A stretch of 64,000 nt of DNA from Piezodorus guildinii (GCA_023052935.1 CM041292.1:149224939-149288938), one strand, 5' to 3'; positions 1 to 11,021 are shown, counted from the first letter of the stretch. The notes: generated by a model not told the origin, from the letters alone. Made by a program: numbers and translations.

Positions 1-899
1 ATTACTATTCTTGAGTTAAAAAAACACAAAAATTCCATAAAAAAATTTTATTGCACATTTCTCTTTTAGTTAATTATCCAATTCGCTCAACTTGCATATT
101 TGCACGTTATTTATCAACGCTAATAAGATAATGTACCAATTGTTTTGAAATCTACAAAATCAAAATATATCGGCATAATATCGGCATTAAACCCTGTCAA
201 TCATAATGAAACCTTCATCATAATAAAGCTCATCAAATTTTACACCAATATATTGAGTTTGAGTCGTTTTTGAGAAAATCGTAAAAAGATGCAAAATGCA
301 TGTTATTAAGTAGATCTTCCGGTCAGCTGATTTTGATGAAAAACTTTTTTTGACATCTCGGGCGTATAGTTGTCCTAAATATGAAATTTCAGTTTCATAT
401 TTCAGTCTATGTCAATCGATATTTAGATTTATCAAATAGATTTGTAAGTCTGAACCCTGTAGTTAATCCTCCCTTTTCCATCTAGGTAATCTAATTACAT
501 AATAGACCAGAAACTTTTCTTTGTTTTCTTATTAAGTGGGCTTTATGCATTAAAACAAAGGAATGTCATCTTAATTACGAGTACATCAATCATTACCCCT
601 TCACAGATTTTCTTTTTTTCCCACATCTTTCTTTTTTACTTCTTTATCATATATCATTACTGTAAGTGACAAATACATTAGATTCTACTCTCTCATGAAT
701 TATGTATAAGGTTGGTGTTTTTCAGTGCATATAAGTAAGTCTACTATTAAGGCCACATAAGTCATTGGAGCTAACAAATCCTCTTCACAACCCCATAATG
801 TCTAGAAATGATGATACAAATCAAATTTCTGGCATATTTAAGCAAATACTTGTTTTTCAAATTATATCATAGGAAAATTTAATTTCATGGTTGTTTTAG
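1..899. other. AT-rich sequence with OR 3'-flank and OR intron-1 homology
   Basis: No open gene is visible. About 230-430 resembles the stretch found downstream of the OR genes at 19440-19570 and 49480-49640: shared strings include TTTTTGAGAAAATC and GCAAAATGCAT. From about 440 to 899 the sequence instead matches OR intron 1 of unit 3 (43690-44370), for example GAACCCTGTAGTT and TTTTCCATCTAGGTAATCTA. The abrupt switch suggests a recombination junction near 430. No sequence resembling OR exon 1 is present. Confidence 0.6.
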
Positions 900-999
900 A
901 AATTTTCACCTTTGGACAGACATATTCTCAGTACCAATAATTCTGGCTTACTTCACAGGAACCATTGTCATTGCTCTGAGTTTAATATCACTAAGCTCT
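900..999 (+). pseudogene. OR pseudogene exon 2
   Basis: 100 nt between a TTTTAG acceptor and a GTAAGT donor. It encodes a hydrophobic membrane segment that begins NFHLWTDIFSVP. Same length and phase as exon 2 of the intact unit 2 gene. Confidence 0.85.
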
Positions 1000-1375
1000 G
1001 TAAGTTTATTCTTTTTTGTTCTTATTATTATTTTATTGTTTGAGATAATGATTAAACAGCAATGTCTCACTAATAAGTAATACAACGTTAATGAGAATTT
1101 TGTATTAAAATAATAGCAAATATTACAATGATTATGAGACCAATTAGTAGACTTTCGTTGTCCTAAAATATTATATGTATTTATTTAACACGTTCACGCC
1201 ACACAGTCGTTTTAACGATTTTGTCCCGAAAAAGTGCGCACTGGTCGTTCTATTTAAGATATATCAGTCATTTTAACGTCATTTTGTTCCTTATCAAATT
1301 CACTTTCAATGACATGATTGGCATATTTTTTTGCTCATTTTTATGTTATAAAAATATATATGTCCATATATAGCA

Positions 1376-2990
1376 TTTCCAAGTCAATTTAACCTTTTCC
1401 AAGTCAAATGTCACCTTTTTCTTCACTTCTAGCCTTAAATATTCCGTTTTATTTATTTATTTATTGAAAAATAATTAGTTTAATTAAAATTATGACTTTT
1501 TTAATAATTTTGGCATATCCTATCGCTTTTTTTCTGTTTTTTAGATATTTGATATCAAGTTCTGTTTTTTACGAACCAATATTTAAAAAAAATAATTATT
1601 ATTTAGTTTTAAGATAGTTGTTGATTTTGAATTTTTAGAGGGGAGGGATACTTTTTGGTAATAATTAATGTGTTTTCGGGTATTATAATTACGTTTTTCG
1701 AGATGTATTTTTTATCGCTCGCGTGCATATTAACTCGCATTTACTTTTAATGTTTTTTATAGATATAGGGATTAATTAATGTGCTTTCGGGTGGATATGA
1801 TTACGTTTTTCGAGCGGTATTTTTTATCGCTCTCGTCTATTTTAACTAAAATTTACTTTTAATGTTTTTTATTGATAAAGGGATTAAATATTGTGCTTTC
1901 GGGTGGTTATGATTAAGTTTTTTGAGCTCCATCTTTTATCGCTCATGCGTATTTCAACTCGCATTTACTTTTAATGTTTTTTAATCATATAGGGATTAAA
2001 TATTGTGCTTTTGGGTGGTTATGATTAAGTTTTTTGAGCTCCATCTTTTATCGCTCATGCGTATTTCAACTCGCATTTACTTTTAATGTTTTTTATTGAT
2101 ATTGGGATTAATTAATGTGCTTTCGGGTGGATATGATTACGTTTTTCGAGCGATATTTTTTATCGCTCATGCGTATTTCAACTCGCATTTACTTTTAATG
2201 TTTTTTATTGATATAGGGATTAAATATTGTGCTTTCGGGTGGTTATGATTAAGTTTTTTGAGCTCTATCTTTTATCGCTCATGCGTATTTCAACTCGCAC
2301 TTACTTTTAATGTTTTTTATTGATAAAGGAATTAATTAATGTGTTTTCGGGTATTATAATTACGTTTTTCGAGATGTATTTTTTATCGCTCGCGTGCATA
2401 TTAACTCGCATGTACTTTTAATGTTTTTTATTGATATAGGGATTAGTAATTGTGCTTTCGGATGATTATGATTACGATTTTCGAGCTGTATCTTTTATCG
2501 ATCATGCATATTTCAACTTGCATTTACTTTTATTCTTTGTATTGTTATAGGGATGTATACTTGTGTTTTAGCGGGGTTATGAAAACGTTTAAGAGCTTTT
2601 TTATTATCACTCTTGCGGATTTCAACTCGTCTTTATTTTTTTGTTTTTTTTTTTATATTGGGATTGATTATTTTGTTTTTGGTTCTCATAATAACGTTGC
2701 TGGAATATACATCGTTTAGCTTTTTTTTTTTTATTATTATTTTTTTATAAAAGGATTAGTTATAGTTCCTTTTTTAGCGACCTTAGTAAGTTTTTTCAAC
2801 TAAATATTTTTATAAATAATTGAGGTATTGTTTATTCTATTTTCGGGTGTTCTAATAACAGTATTTGAACCTTATTTGTTATCGCTTTTACTCATTGTAA
2901 GTTACTGTTCCTATTTCATAAATATTCGATAGAGGGATCGTTTATAGTGTTTTTGGGAATACTAATAGAGTTTATGACATTTTTTTAAAG
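1376..2990 (+). repeat. Foldback left arm with 112-bp tandem repeats
   Basis: From about 1656 the arm is an array of 112-bp units. Landmark GGGATTA or variants sit at 1768, 1880, 1992, 2104, 2216, 2327 and 2439, then at 2550 and 2660 with shrinking spacing. Each unit has a GTGCTTTCGGGTGG-like box, an ACGTTTTTCGAG-like box and ATCGCTCATGCG. The units become more degenerate toward the centre near 3000. Several sequence variants of the unit occur in a fixed order that is mirrored in the right arm. Confidence 0.85.
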
Positions 2991-2999
2991 CTAGTGCAC

Positions 3000-4712
3000 A
3001 TGTTAACTTAAATGAAAGTGATCAAGATAAATGCGCAATCGCGATGTAAAGTCCAGATCAAAAACGTAATCAGAACCTGCAGAAACAAAATAAAGAATTA
3101 TTACATTAAATTATAACATAATATTTACGGTATATAGAAATTCCCAAGCGCATAAAAGAATAAAGTTCAAAACACGTAATCAGAATCACCTAAAACAAAA
3201 AGAAAGAAAGACCACTCTATCAAAATATAAAATGATATTAGCACTAAGTTGAAACGCACAGTCCGAAACAAATTTTTTCATAACCCCCGAAAACAAGTAT
3301 AGATCCCTATAACAATAAAAAGATAGAAGTAAATGCAAGTTGAAATGCGAACAAGCGACAATAAATACAGCTCAAAAAACGTAAAAACTAGACCCGCAAA
3401 CACAATTAATAACCTCTATATTAATAAAAAACATAAAAAGTAATTTTAGTTAAAATAAACGAGAGCGATAAAAATATAGCTCGAAAAACGTAATCATAAC
3501 CACCCGAAAGCACATTAATTAATCCCTATATCAATAAAAAACATTAAAAGTATATGCGAGTTGAAATACGCATGAGCGATAAAAGATGGAGCTCAAAAAA
3601 CTTAATCATAATCATCCGAAAGCACAATTACTAATCCCTATATCAATAAAAAACATTAAAAGTACATACGAGTTAATATGCACGCGAGCGATAAAAAATA
3701 CATCTCGAAAAACGTAATTATAATACCCGAAAACACAATATTTAATCCCTATATCAATAAAAAACATTAAAAGTAAATGCGAGTTGAAATACGCATGAGC
3801 GATAAAAAATATCGCTCGAAAAACGTAATCATATCCACCCGAAAGCACATTAATTAATCCCAATATCAATAAAAAACATTAAAAGTAAATGCGAGTTGAA
3901 ATACGCATGAGCGATAAAAGATGGAGCTCAAAAAACTTAATCATAACCACCCAAAAGCACAATATTTAATCCCTATATGATTAAAAAACATTAAAAGTAA
4001 ATGCGAGTTGAAATACGCATGAGCGATAAAAGATGGAGCTCAAAAAACTTAATCATAACCACCCGAAAGCACAATATTTAATCCCTTTATCAATAAAAAA
4101 CATTAAAAGTAAATTTTAGTTAAAATAGACGAGAGCGATAAAAAATACCGCTCGAAAAACGTAATCATATCCACCCGAAAGCACATTAATTAATCCCTAT
4201 ATCTATAAAAAACATTAAAAGTAAATGCGAGTTAATATGCACGCGAGCGATAAAAAATACATCTCTAAAAAACGTAATTATAATACCCGAAAACACATTA
4301 ATTATTCCCAAAAAGTATCCCTCCCTCTAAAAATTCAAACTCAACAACTATCTTAAAACTAAATAGATAATAATTAATTTTTTTAAATAATAGTTCGTAA
4401 AAAACAGAACTTGATATCAAATATCTAAAAAACAGAAAAAAATAGCGATAGGATATGCCAAAATTATCAAAAAAGTCATAATTTTAATTAAACTAATTAT
4501 TTTTCAATAAATTAATAAATAAAACAGAATATTTAAGGCTAGAAGTGAAGAAAAAGGTGACATTTGACTTGGAAAAGGTAACATTTGAAATGGAAAAGGT
4601 GACATTTGAAATGGAAAGGGTTACATTTGACTTGGAAAAGGTTACATTTGACTTGGAAAAAGTTACATTTGACTTGGAAAAGGTTACAATTGACTTGGAA
4701 ATGCTATATATA
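3000..4712 (-). repeat. Foldback right arm with 112-bp tandem repeats
   Basis: Inverted partner of the left arm. Outer units are nearly identical to their mirror copies (for example 4085-4310 against 1656-1890), whereas units near the centre (3040-3380) are decayed. The order of unit variants mirrors the left arm except that one unit, corresponding to 2216-2327, is missing; the unit ending near 3748 looks like a hybrid of two left-arm types. The arm ends in a 21-bp tandem repeat and GCTATATA, which also mirrors the left side at about 1370. Confidence 0.8.
4555..4703 (+). repeat. 21-bp tandem repeat (about 7 copies)
   Basis: Copies of a 21-bp unit of the form GTTACATTTGACTTGGAAAAG, with a second variant carrying GAAATGGAAAAG. 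The mirrored end of the left arm (about 1376-1425) has only about two copies, so the array expanded, or shrank, after the palindrome formed. The open frames it creates on both strands follow from the repeat length being a multiple of three. Confidence 0.85.
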
Positions 4713-4714
4713 TA

Positions 4715-6325
4715 CACTGTCGGACAAAATTAAAGGATCAATTACAAATATTTATATTATTATTACATAAGAGATAAAAATAGGAATTCCTTTGTCCCAG
4801 ACTGGACTTTGTGTTGTATCTTATCAAGTTAATCCTCTAAATGTTTATATTCCCACCCGTTTATGGAGAAAAGGGTCAGTTAATCCTCTTCTTTTCTTTC
4901 TTCCTATCAGTAAATAGTTAGTTGTTTTTTTGTTATAAATGGTTAGTTGTCAAATATTCATCTTATTGAAGATTTTCTAACATTTAAGAGACTTTAGTTA
5001 TTACTTGTGAGTTTAGTAAGAACGTTGTGATAGCCGACAGAAGAGCATTGACCGAACAGGAATCAATTCGTGCTGTTGCTTTGAGTGAAGAAGGGTTTTC
5101 TCAAAGGCATATTGCGCAACGGCTCCAGCAGTCACAATCCGTAGTGTCCAGGGTGCTTAATAGACACCGTCAAACTGGAGGGCATACAAGAAGAGTCGGA
5201 CAAGGCCGTCCGAGGTCAACTTCCCACCGTGACGAGAGATTTTTGCAACTGCATGCTTTTCGGGATCGCCGATCAACTGGTAACAGTCTGCGTGGTCTCC
5301 TCCAGAGGTTCAGGAATGTGCAAATTTCAGAGCGAACCGAGCGAATACGACTCAACAATTATGCATTGACCTCTTATCCTTCAGCTACTGGACCTCTTCT
5401 CTCCAGGGAACACCGGGTTGTGCGCTTGAGGTTTGCTCGGTAGCACCTAAACTGGACTCAGGAAGATTGGACCCTCGTATTATTCCCCGATGAGTCAAGA
5501 TTCTGTCTCCGATCTCCAGATGGACGGGAAAAGGTATGGAGAAGGCCCCCGCCTTCTTATTACTTATTAGAGAGGTATGCTCCATGCACTTTTTCTCCAA
5601 GGGTTGCGTTTGGTGGTGGGTCAGTGATGGTGTGGGGGCATAAATTTAAACTCCCGTACAAAGTTGGTTCTTGTGAACCGTGGCTCTATAACTGCTGACA
5701 GGTACATTAGGGAGGTACTTGAGCCACATGTAATACCTTTCGCCAGAAATATCGCAGGTAACTTTATTTTTATGCACGATAATGCCCGACCTTGCTCGAG
5801 TGCAATCAGTGCAAAATTTCCTCTGACAAGAAGAAATTGACGTTATGGTTTGGCCACCCAGAAGTCCAGATATGAACCCAATAGAGCATGTATGGGACAT
5901 GCTTGGAAGACGTGTCCGTGCCCGAGACCCACAAAATTTGGCAGATTTAAGGGAAATGTTAGTGGAAGAGTGGAACAACATCCCAGAACAACATGTAAGA
6001 GCCCTGGTCGATTGAATGGGCAGGTGAATGGAAGCAATTATCAGAGCTAGAGGTGGGAGTACCAATTATTGATCGTTTTCTTCGAATTCTTCCTTTTTAT
6101 TCAGTTTTGTTTTTTCATTTAATTTCAAAGATTTAATTTTTCATTTCGAGACATTTTTATTTTTTGATTTGTTTTCTTATTAAAAATTTCTAGAAAAGAA
6201 TTTTTTATTTTTTATTACCCTTATAATAAAGTGTGACTTCCAAAGAAAAAAGAATATTTTCAAAAATACCCCATACAGTTCAGTAATTTCAAAATATTGA
6301 AGTGATCCTTTAATTTTGTCCGCTA

Positions 6326-6328
<3 letters not shown>
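4715..6328 (+). mobile_element. Tc1-like transposon (inactive)
   Basis: Terminal inverted repeats of about 26 bp start CACTGTCGGACAAAATTAAA on the left, with CACTAGCGGAC at the corresponding right end. Both are flanked by TA, the target duplication of the IS630-Tc1-mariner superfamily. It contains a decayed transposase gene at about 5027-6053. It is inserted in the right arm of the foldback at GCTATATA. Confidence 0.85.
5027..6053 (+). pseudogene. Tc1-family transposase pseudogene
   Basis: Cut-and-paste transposase of the Tc1 family. The first part (5027-5443) is open and contains a helix-turn-helix region (SQRHIAQRLQQSQSVVSRVL) followed by a basic GRPR motif. A stop codon at 5441-5443 precedes a segment with the first catalytic Asp in a PDESRF context (about 5488). 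Farther on are a MHDNARP motif with the second Asp (about 5772) and, in another frame, PDMNPIEHVWD (about 5866) with the Glu expected of a DDE catalytic triad. At least one stop and two frame changes make it non-functional. The beginning of the coding region is not certain: the upstream in-frame codon is GTG, and an ATG appears lost. Confidence 0.85.

Positions 6329-6363
<35 letters not shown>
6329..6363. repeat. (TA)n microsatellite
   Basis: About 17 TA dinucleotides directly at the right end of the Tc1 element. It probably grew from the duplicated TA target and native TATATA, and it was then split by the next insertion. Confidence 0.9.
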
Positions 6364-6365
<2 letters not shown>

Positions 6366-7844
6366 TTATATATCTATATTTCCTGCATTTTACTTTGTTT
6401 GCACTTATTATTAGATAAGTTTAAGAAAACTTTAGGTTTCATATAACAACTTGGTGATTTTTGAAGAATTTTCAAAACATTTCTTAAAAATTAAAATTAT
6501 ATTATGTATCTCAATATATACGCAACATAATGAAAAATTAATTGCTTTCGAAATTTTAGTGTAGTTTCTAGTTTATACTGACAAAATTTTAAAACCGTAA
6601 ATTGATTTCTATGCTATTGGTAAAGTAAACGCATAGTTTGCTATAGAGATTTCTTCAACGGAAAGACCAAAAAAAAATTGACATATAAAATAATTTTGAT
6701 GTCTAACTTAATATTTCCAAGTGATAAACCATAATGAAGTTACTGCCCCGAAGCGAGATGCAATTATAAATGTGTTTATGTAGGGTATTTTTATTATTTA
6801 TTTTCCTTAAATTTAATATATCAAATATGCCAATGTAATGCATACAATTTAAATGATAAACTGGCATTTCAAATTAGATAGAATGTATATGAATAACAAA
6901 GAAAGAGAAATTCTGTTCCTGAACACAAAACGACGTCACGTGCTGAAAACTAAAATTTTGAAAGCAGTTTGCTATTCATTATGTTGTGTATATATTGTGC
7001 TATGTTTTTGACCGGCTGCTTTTCTAAGGCAGCGGTAACTTCAAGAACTAGCTTTATTGATATATTCAATCAATATATAAACTATACCAAATGAAATCAT
7101 TGGATTTCCTTTCCAAAGGTTTCGTGTTTACCAATCTCAGTAGGTGGCATGCAGGGTAAGATTAAATTAGACATGTTTTGCAAACTGACATTATTATTTA
7201 AAACAACTTAACACTTATACAATATAATTAAACTATGCCTGAGAATACTGAGGGAAATTTTAGTTACACTTGCCATACAAAATATACAATTAACGCAAAT
7301 ACCTTTAAAACACTTTGTCGGCTGACTAAGGTGGAATCATCTTAGGCGCCCATTCTCTACTTCATCCTCCAGCTGCTCTTTCTGACCCCCAGACGGACCT
7401 CGCTTCTTCTTTAGGATGGAACTCGACTCTCCTCTTGCTGGAATAAGACTCACCTCATCTTGAGGATAGAACCTGACTGACTTTTTCGAATCCTCTTTCT
7501 CATCGTCGTCACCTCGGGCGGGGCTGATTTCGGAAGTGCCCCAAGCCGGGGTCCTTTGTCCAAGTGTCTAGGAAGTTTCCCGAGGTATCGCTGGAAGCCC
7601 CATGGATTTAGGTAAACGCCTTTTGATCTTTTGCCGACTAATGCTCATAAACATTTACTTCATTAATTTTAATCTTAATTAATAATGAACGTATTCCCCT
7701 CAGTATCCTCAATACATTACAATTGAGAGACATAAAATAATTTTAATTTTTTGAAAATTCTTCAAAAATCACCAAGTTGTTATCTGAAACCTAAACTTTT
7801 CTTAAACTTACCTCATAATAAGTGCAAACAAAGTTAAATGCAGG

Positions 7845-7845
<1 letters not shown>
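6364..7845. mobile_element. Non-autonomous element with ~100-bp TIRs
   Basis: 6378-6478 is the inverse of 7750-7849: TTCCTGCATTTTACTTTGTT at the left end, and AACAAAGTTAAATGCAGGAA at the right end. Both outer edges run into TA repeats, so the element sits inside a (TA)n tract. A second, inner inverted repeat pairs about 6503-6560 with 6945-7005. No transposase frame was seen. 7321-7640 is a markedly GC-richer segment of unknown origin. Family unknown. Confidence 0.65.

Positions 7846-7919
<74 letters not shown>
7846..7919. repeat. (TA)n microsatellite, ~37 copies
   Basis: Long pure alternating AT run bordering the right terminal repeat of the element at 6364-7845. Confidence 0.95.
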
Positions 7920-7921
<2 letters not shown>

Positions 7922-8993
7922 AATAAATTGGTTACAGGGACATTTCTCTGAAATTATCGGAAAAACAAATATATTTTTATAACATTAAAATAACCAAAAA
8001 ATATGCCAATCATATCATTGAAAGTGAATTTACTAAGGAACAAAATGACGTTAAAAAGGCTGATATATCTTAAATAAAACGACCAGTGCACACTTTTGTC
8101 CCGAAAAAGTGCGTTTAGAACCACTATGCGGCAGTGCAAATATCTACGTTTTTCCGCGTGAGGCGGGATTGATTTAGCTGTTAACTCTTCGGAGGACGAC
8201 ACTGTAGCGAGTTCCAACATTTTTAATGCCATATCACCAAGTTCCAAGCTTCCAACGCGCTAAATACGAGATTGAAGCAGTTTTGACATACACATATGAC
8301 TTGAAGGAATAATGGAAATACATTTTAAAAAATTCTTATATTATTTTTTTTTACTAAAAATGATACCATATTATTATTATATTCTTATAACATATTATGG
8401 GAATAAAAATATGATAAGAAATCCCGCACAGCTAAATAAAATTCTTAAAGAAGAGTAATGAAGTGAAATTAACTGACAAGAGTACTTTGAGGGAGGAGAT
8501 TGTAAGTTATAAAATATTTAATAAATAAAACCCTTTGCTTGTCAATTCCAACAACATATAATGTTGAGAAAAATAAAATAAACTCATTTTCTAAAAACAA
8601 GTGACTCACCTGTGATGCACCCCGCCCCACGGAACAGTCCAGCGTGACCGAACAGTGGGTCACGACGGCGTGAACGTGTTAAAAATTTTGTTCCACTTTT
8701 AAGTAATTATAGGCACTATTTTTCTGAACCTGTTTATTATCTGCATGTTTTATTATTGAATCTTATAATTGTGAGACATCTCTCCAAATCATTAATTTCA
8801 TAAAATAAATGTCTGATTTTTGTCATAAGTTTTAATAATTATTACCGTTTCACAAATGTCACAATCTGGTAAGACGCAATTATTAATATCCTGAATAAAT
8901 TTAATGTTATTCTAAAACCACTCTTAGGTTGATAACAATTTAATTTAACTTTAGATATAACAAAAAGTAATATAAATATTTTTTGGATTTTAG

Positions 8994-9098
8994 TGGGTTG
9001 AACTTCCAGGGACTACAATATCAGCATTAATACTCTGTGCCTGTGAAGTTGGTTATATGTATCTTTTCTCCATATTTAGTCAGAGATTAACTGACTTG
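8994..9098 (+). pseudogene. OR pseudogene exon 3
   Basis: 105 nt, 35 codons, open. It starts WVELPGTT after a TTTTAG acceptor and ends RLTDL before GTAAAT. Nearly identical to exon 3 of units 2 and 3; encodes a membrane segment. Confidence 0.85.
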
Positions 9099-9479
9099 GT
9101 AAATTAATTAATATTTGATATTATTTTGTATTTCTTAAAATCATTATATGACATATTCAAAAATTCTGGTGCAGGAATTACTCAACTTTATTTACTCCCA
9201 CCCTTGAAATACAATCTAAAATTTTAAATGCAGTATTATAAGTAATTGTAAAACTTTTCATAAAAAGTCTATTTAATTTACAGGACAAAATCTGTTTTGA
9301 TGAATTAGTTAAAAATACATTTTTTAAATTACTTGACCTACATGTTTCGATAATTCTTCACTGACATCTATAACATTATTTGCTATATAATATAATTTAT
9401 TATAGATCTCCACGGAATGCATAGTTTCGCCAATAAGTAAAGATTTGATGAATTTTTTCTGAGATGAATTTCTAATCTG

Positions 9480-9760
9480 AATAAACAGAGTTTTAACATT
9501 CAAGAAGTGTATGAAGGAGTACGAACCAGTTGATTCAAAAAGAAAATCGTGGGATGGGTATTAGATTCTAAACTGCAAGAAGGAGTTCCCAAAATGTTCA
9601 GCTACCTATCTTTCTTTTAGATAATAAGTTAATTGAGGACAGGAATAAGGCTTTATCATAGAAAGCCAGAAGGATAAGTTCTAGGGACAGGCCAAAGGGA
9701 AGATAGTTGGAGAATATAAAAGATTTAGAGAAAAAAAGTAATATCAATTTGATGTTTTGC
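9480..9760 (+). pseudogene. Intronic ORF relic shared by all OR units (copy 1)
   Basis: Degenerate copy of a sequence that is open in unit 3 (45522-45836). The recognisable part is GAGGACAGGAATAAGGCTTT followed by AGGGACAGGCCAAAGGGAAG. The reading frame is interrupted here. Function unknown. Confidence 0.45.
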
Positions 9761-10725
9761 AAACATGGATGAATGTACAGAGGTAATGGGACAGGAGAAG
9801 AGCCAATTACATATGGCTTGAACCAATAATTAATGAACGAATCATAAGATTTTATTTTTCTCATTCCAAAATCTTTCTTTATCCAACAGCATTTTAAAAT
9901 GACTCCTTCCTTTTTAATCCTTCCCAAAGAAAATATCTTTCAATACATGCTCAACCTCCTTCTTTTTCTCTCTGACTAGCACATCATATGCCTCTTGATT
10001 CCTCAATTTCTCTTACCCATTTTCATGGATACATTAATTGTTTACCAGATATCATTCACTACCCACACTTTGATTACCAATCCCGATGGGATATATGGGC
10101 AATCCAAAATGTACAAAAAGGCATTGATAGAACAACAAAATTGTAAATAACAAGGACAATCTAATTATTCTATTTTTACGTTATCCAATTCCCTTTTGTC
10201 ATAAATTCTTACTTCAATTCAATTCAACATCCATTTCCACCCAACTGTAAAATAAGCACTGTGAAGTCACATTCCAACAGCACCTATTGTAAAATAATCA
10301 TTTATTTCCTTTAGATGTCTGAAAAAGGTCCTAGGTTCGATGGATTCCATTCCTCATAATACTATCCAGCTGTATCACTACTACTAGTATCACAAAGTGT
10401 TTGGTGAATGTAGAGCTTTCTGCTGGGCTAAAGATGAGCTTGACCATTGGTTGACATGCTCATAAAACAGTCAGTATAATTATCAATATGAAATAGAGAG
10501 AGACCTTCCTAATCACTTTTCAATAAATATTCATATAATTTATAAGAAGAATGATTCATAAAGTTTTAAAACTCGGTAACATTGATTTTATTTATTTATT
10601 GGTTAGAAACAAGTACTGATAAAAGTAAACAAAACTGAAAAACCTGCTTTAAAAGTAAAATTTGGTTCTATTTTAAAATTAATTAAAATAAATAGTAACA
10701 AATATTGTTTAATATGTTTTTACAG

Positions 10726-10880
10726 AATGAAAAACTCAGGTTTGAAATCTACTGTATAAATGGTATCTTTGTGATAATGATGTAAAACTGAATTTGAAAA
10801 TATTCCAAGAGGTTACACTAAGACCTATGACATTAATGGCTGGAGGATTGGTTCCTGCTAATATGGATACTTTTGCAAAA
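10726..10880 (+). pseudogene. OR pseudogene exon 4 with 1-nt deletion
   Basis: Aligns to the 156-nt exon 4 of units 2 and 3 but is 155 nt. ACTGTATAAATGG here replaces ACTGTATAAAATGG in both sisters. The shift leads to a TAA about 24 nt later. Confidence 0.85.
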
Positions 10881-10964
10881 GTATGATGTTTACATTATGA
10901 TTAAAACTAAGTTTTTATATTAAATTTAAGTTTTTACTCATATACTTTTGTATATTCTTTATAG

Positions 10965-11021
10965 GTGATAAACAGCTCATATTCCTACTACAATCTTGTC
11001 ACAGCTTTTGATATTGCCTAA
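10965..11021 (+). pseudogene. OR pseudogene exon 5
   Basis: 57 nt encoding the family C-terminus (SSYSYYNLVTAFDIA) and a TAA stop in the ancestral frame. Confidence 0.85.

Larger units (their letters stand above)
1189..8678. mobile_element. piggyBac-like composite transposon in OR intron
   Basis: The ends are inverted copies of CACGTTCACGCC, each bordered by TTAA (1185-1188 and 8679-8682), as in the piggyBac superfamily. The sister intron in unit 3 (about 44640-44655) is uninterrupted and contains a single TTAA, so it serves as the empty site. The interior pairs with itself: 1200-1375 matches 7930-8110 inverted, and 1376-2560 matches 3380-4712 inverted. A Tc1 element (4715-6328) and a TIR element in a TA repeat (6364-7845) interrupt the right arm. 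No piggyBac transposase was recognised, so the element is non-autonomous. The last 550 bp on the right (8120-8678) have no partner on the left. Confidence 0.75.
900..11021 (+). pseudogene. Odorant receptor pseudogene, unit 1 (exons 2-5)
   Basis: Remnant of an insect odorant receptor (7tm_6), the ligand-gated ion channel family of antennal neurons that works with Orco. Four exons align with exons 2-5 of the intact genes at 33253 and 41800, with the same splice sites: 900-999, 8994-9098, 10726-10880 and 10965-11021. The family signature is clear: a WVELPGTT segment, an LRFEIY motif, and a C-terminal SYSYYNLV motif. It is broken in two ways. Exon 4 is 155 nt instead of 156, lacking one A in the run after ACTGTAT, which shifts the frame into an early stop before the last membrane segment. 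No first exon lies upstream; the place where it would be carries sequence like the 3' flank of an OR unit. Intron 2 hosts a 7.5-kb composite transposon. A sequencing error at the A run could mimic the frameshift but not the missing exon. Confidence 0.85.

Noticed and set aside
3612..3869. 85-codon ORF on the - strand
   Set aside because: It is a reading frame through two 112-bp minisatellite units; no start context or conservation as protein.
1656..4310. CRISPR-like array
   Set aside because: Regular spacing comes from contiguous 112-bp tandem units without unique spacers, in a eukaryotic genome.
4493..4733. Repetitive ORFs on both strands with a seven-residue VTFDLEK-like repeat
   Set aside because: They arise from a 21-bp tandem DNA repeat at the palindrome arm end. 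Both strands are open, and the mirrored arm has only two copies.
7954..8247. Possible piggyBac transposase start on the - strand
   Set aside because: The 97-codon frame shows no piggyBac motif and half of it is palindrome arm sequence.
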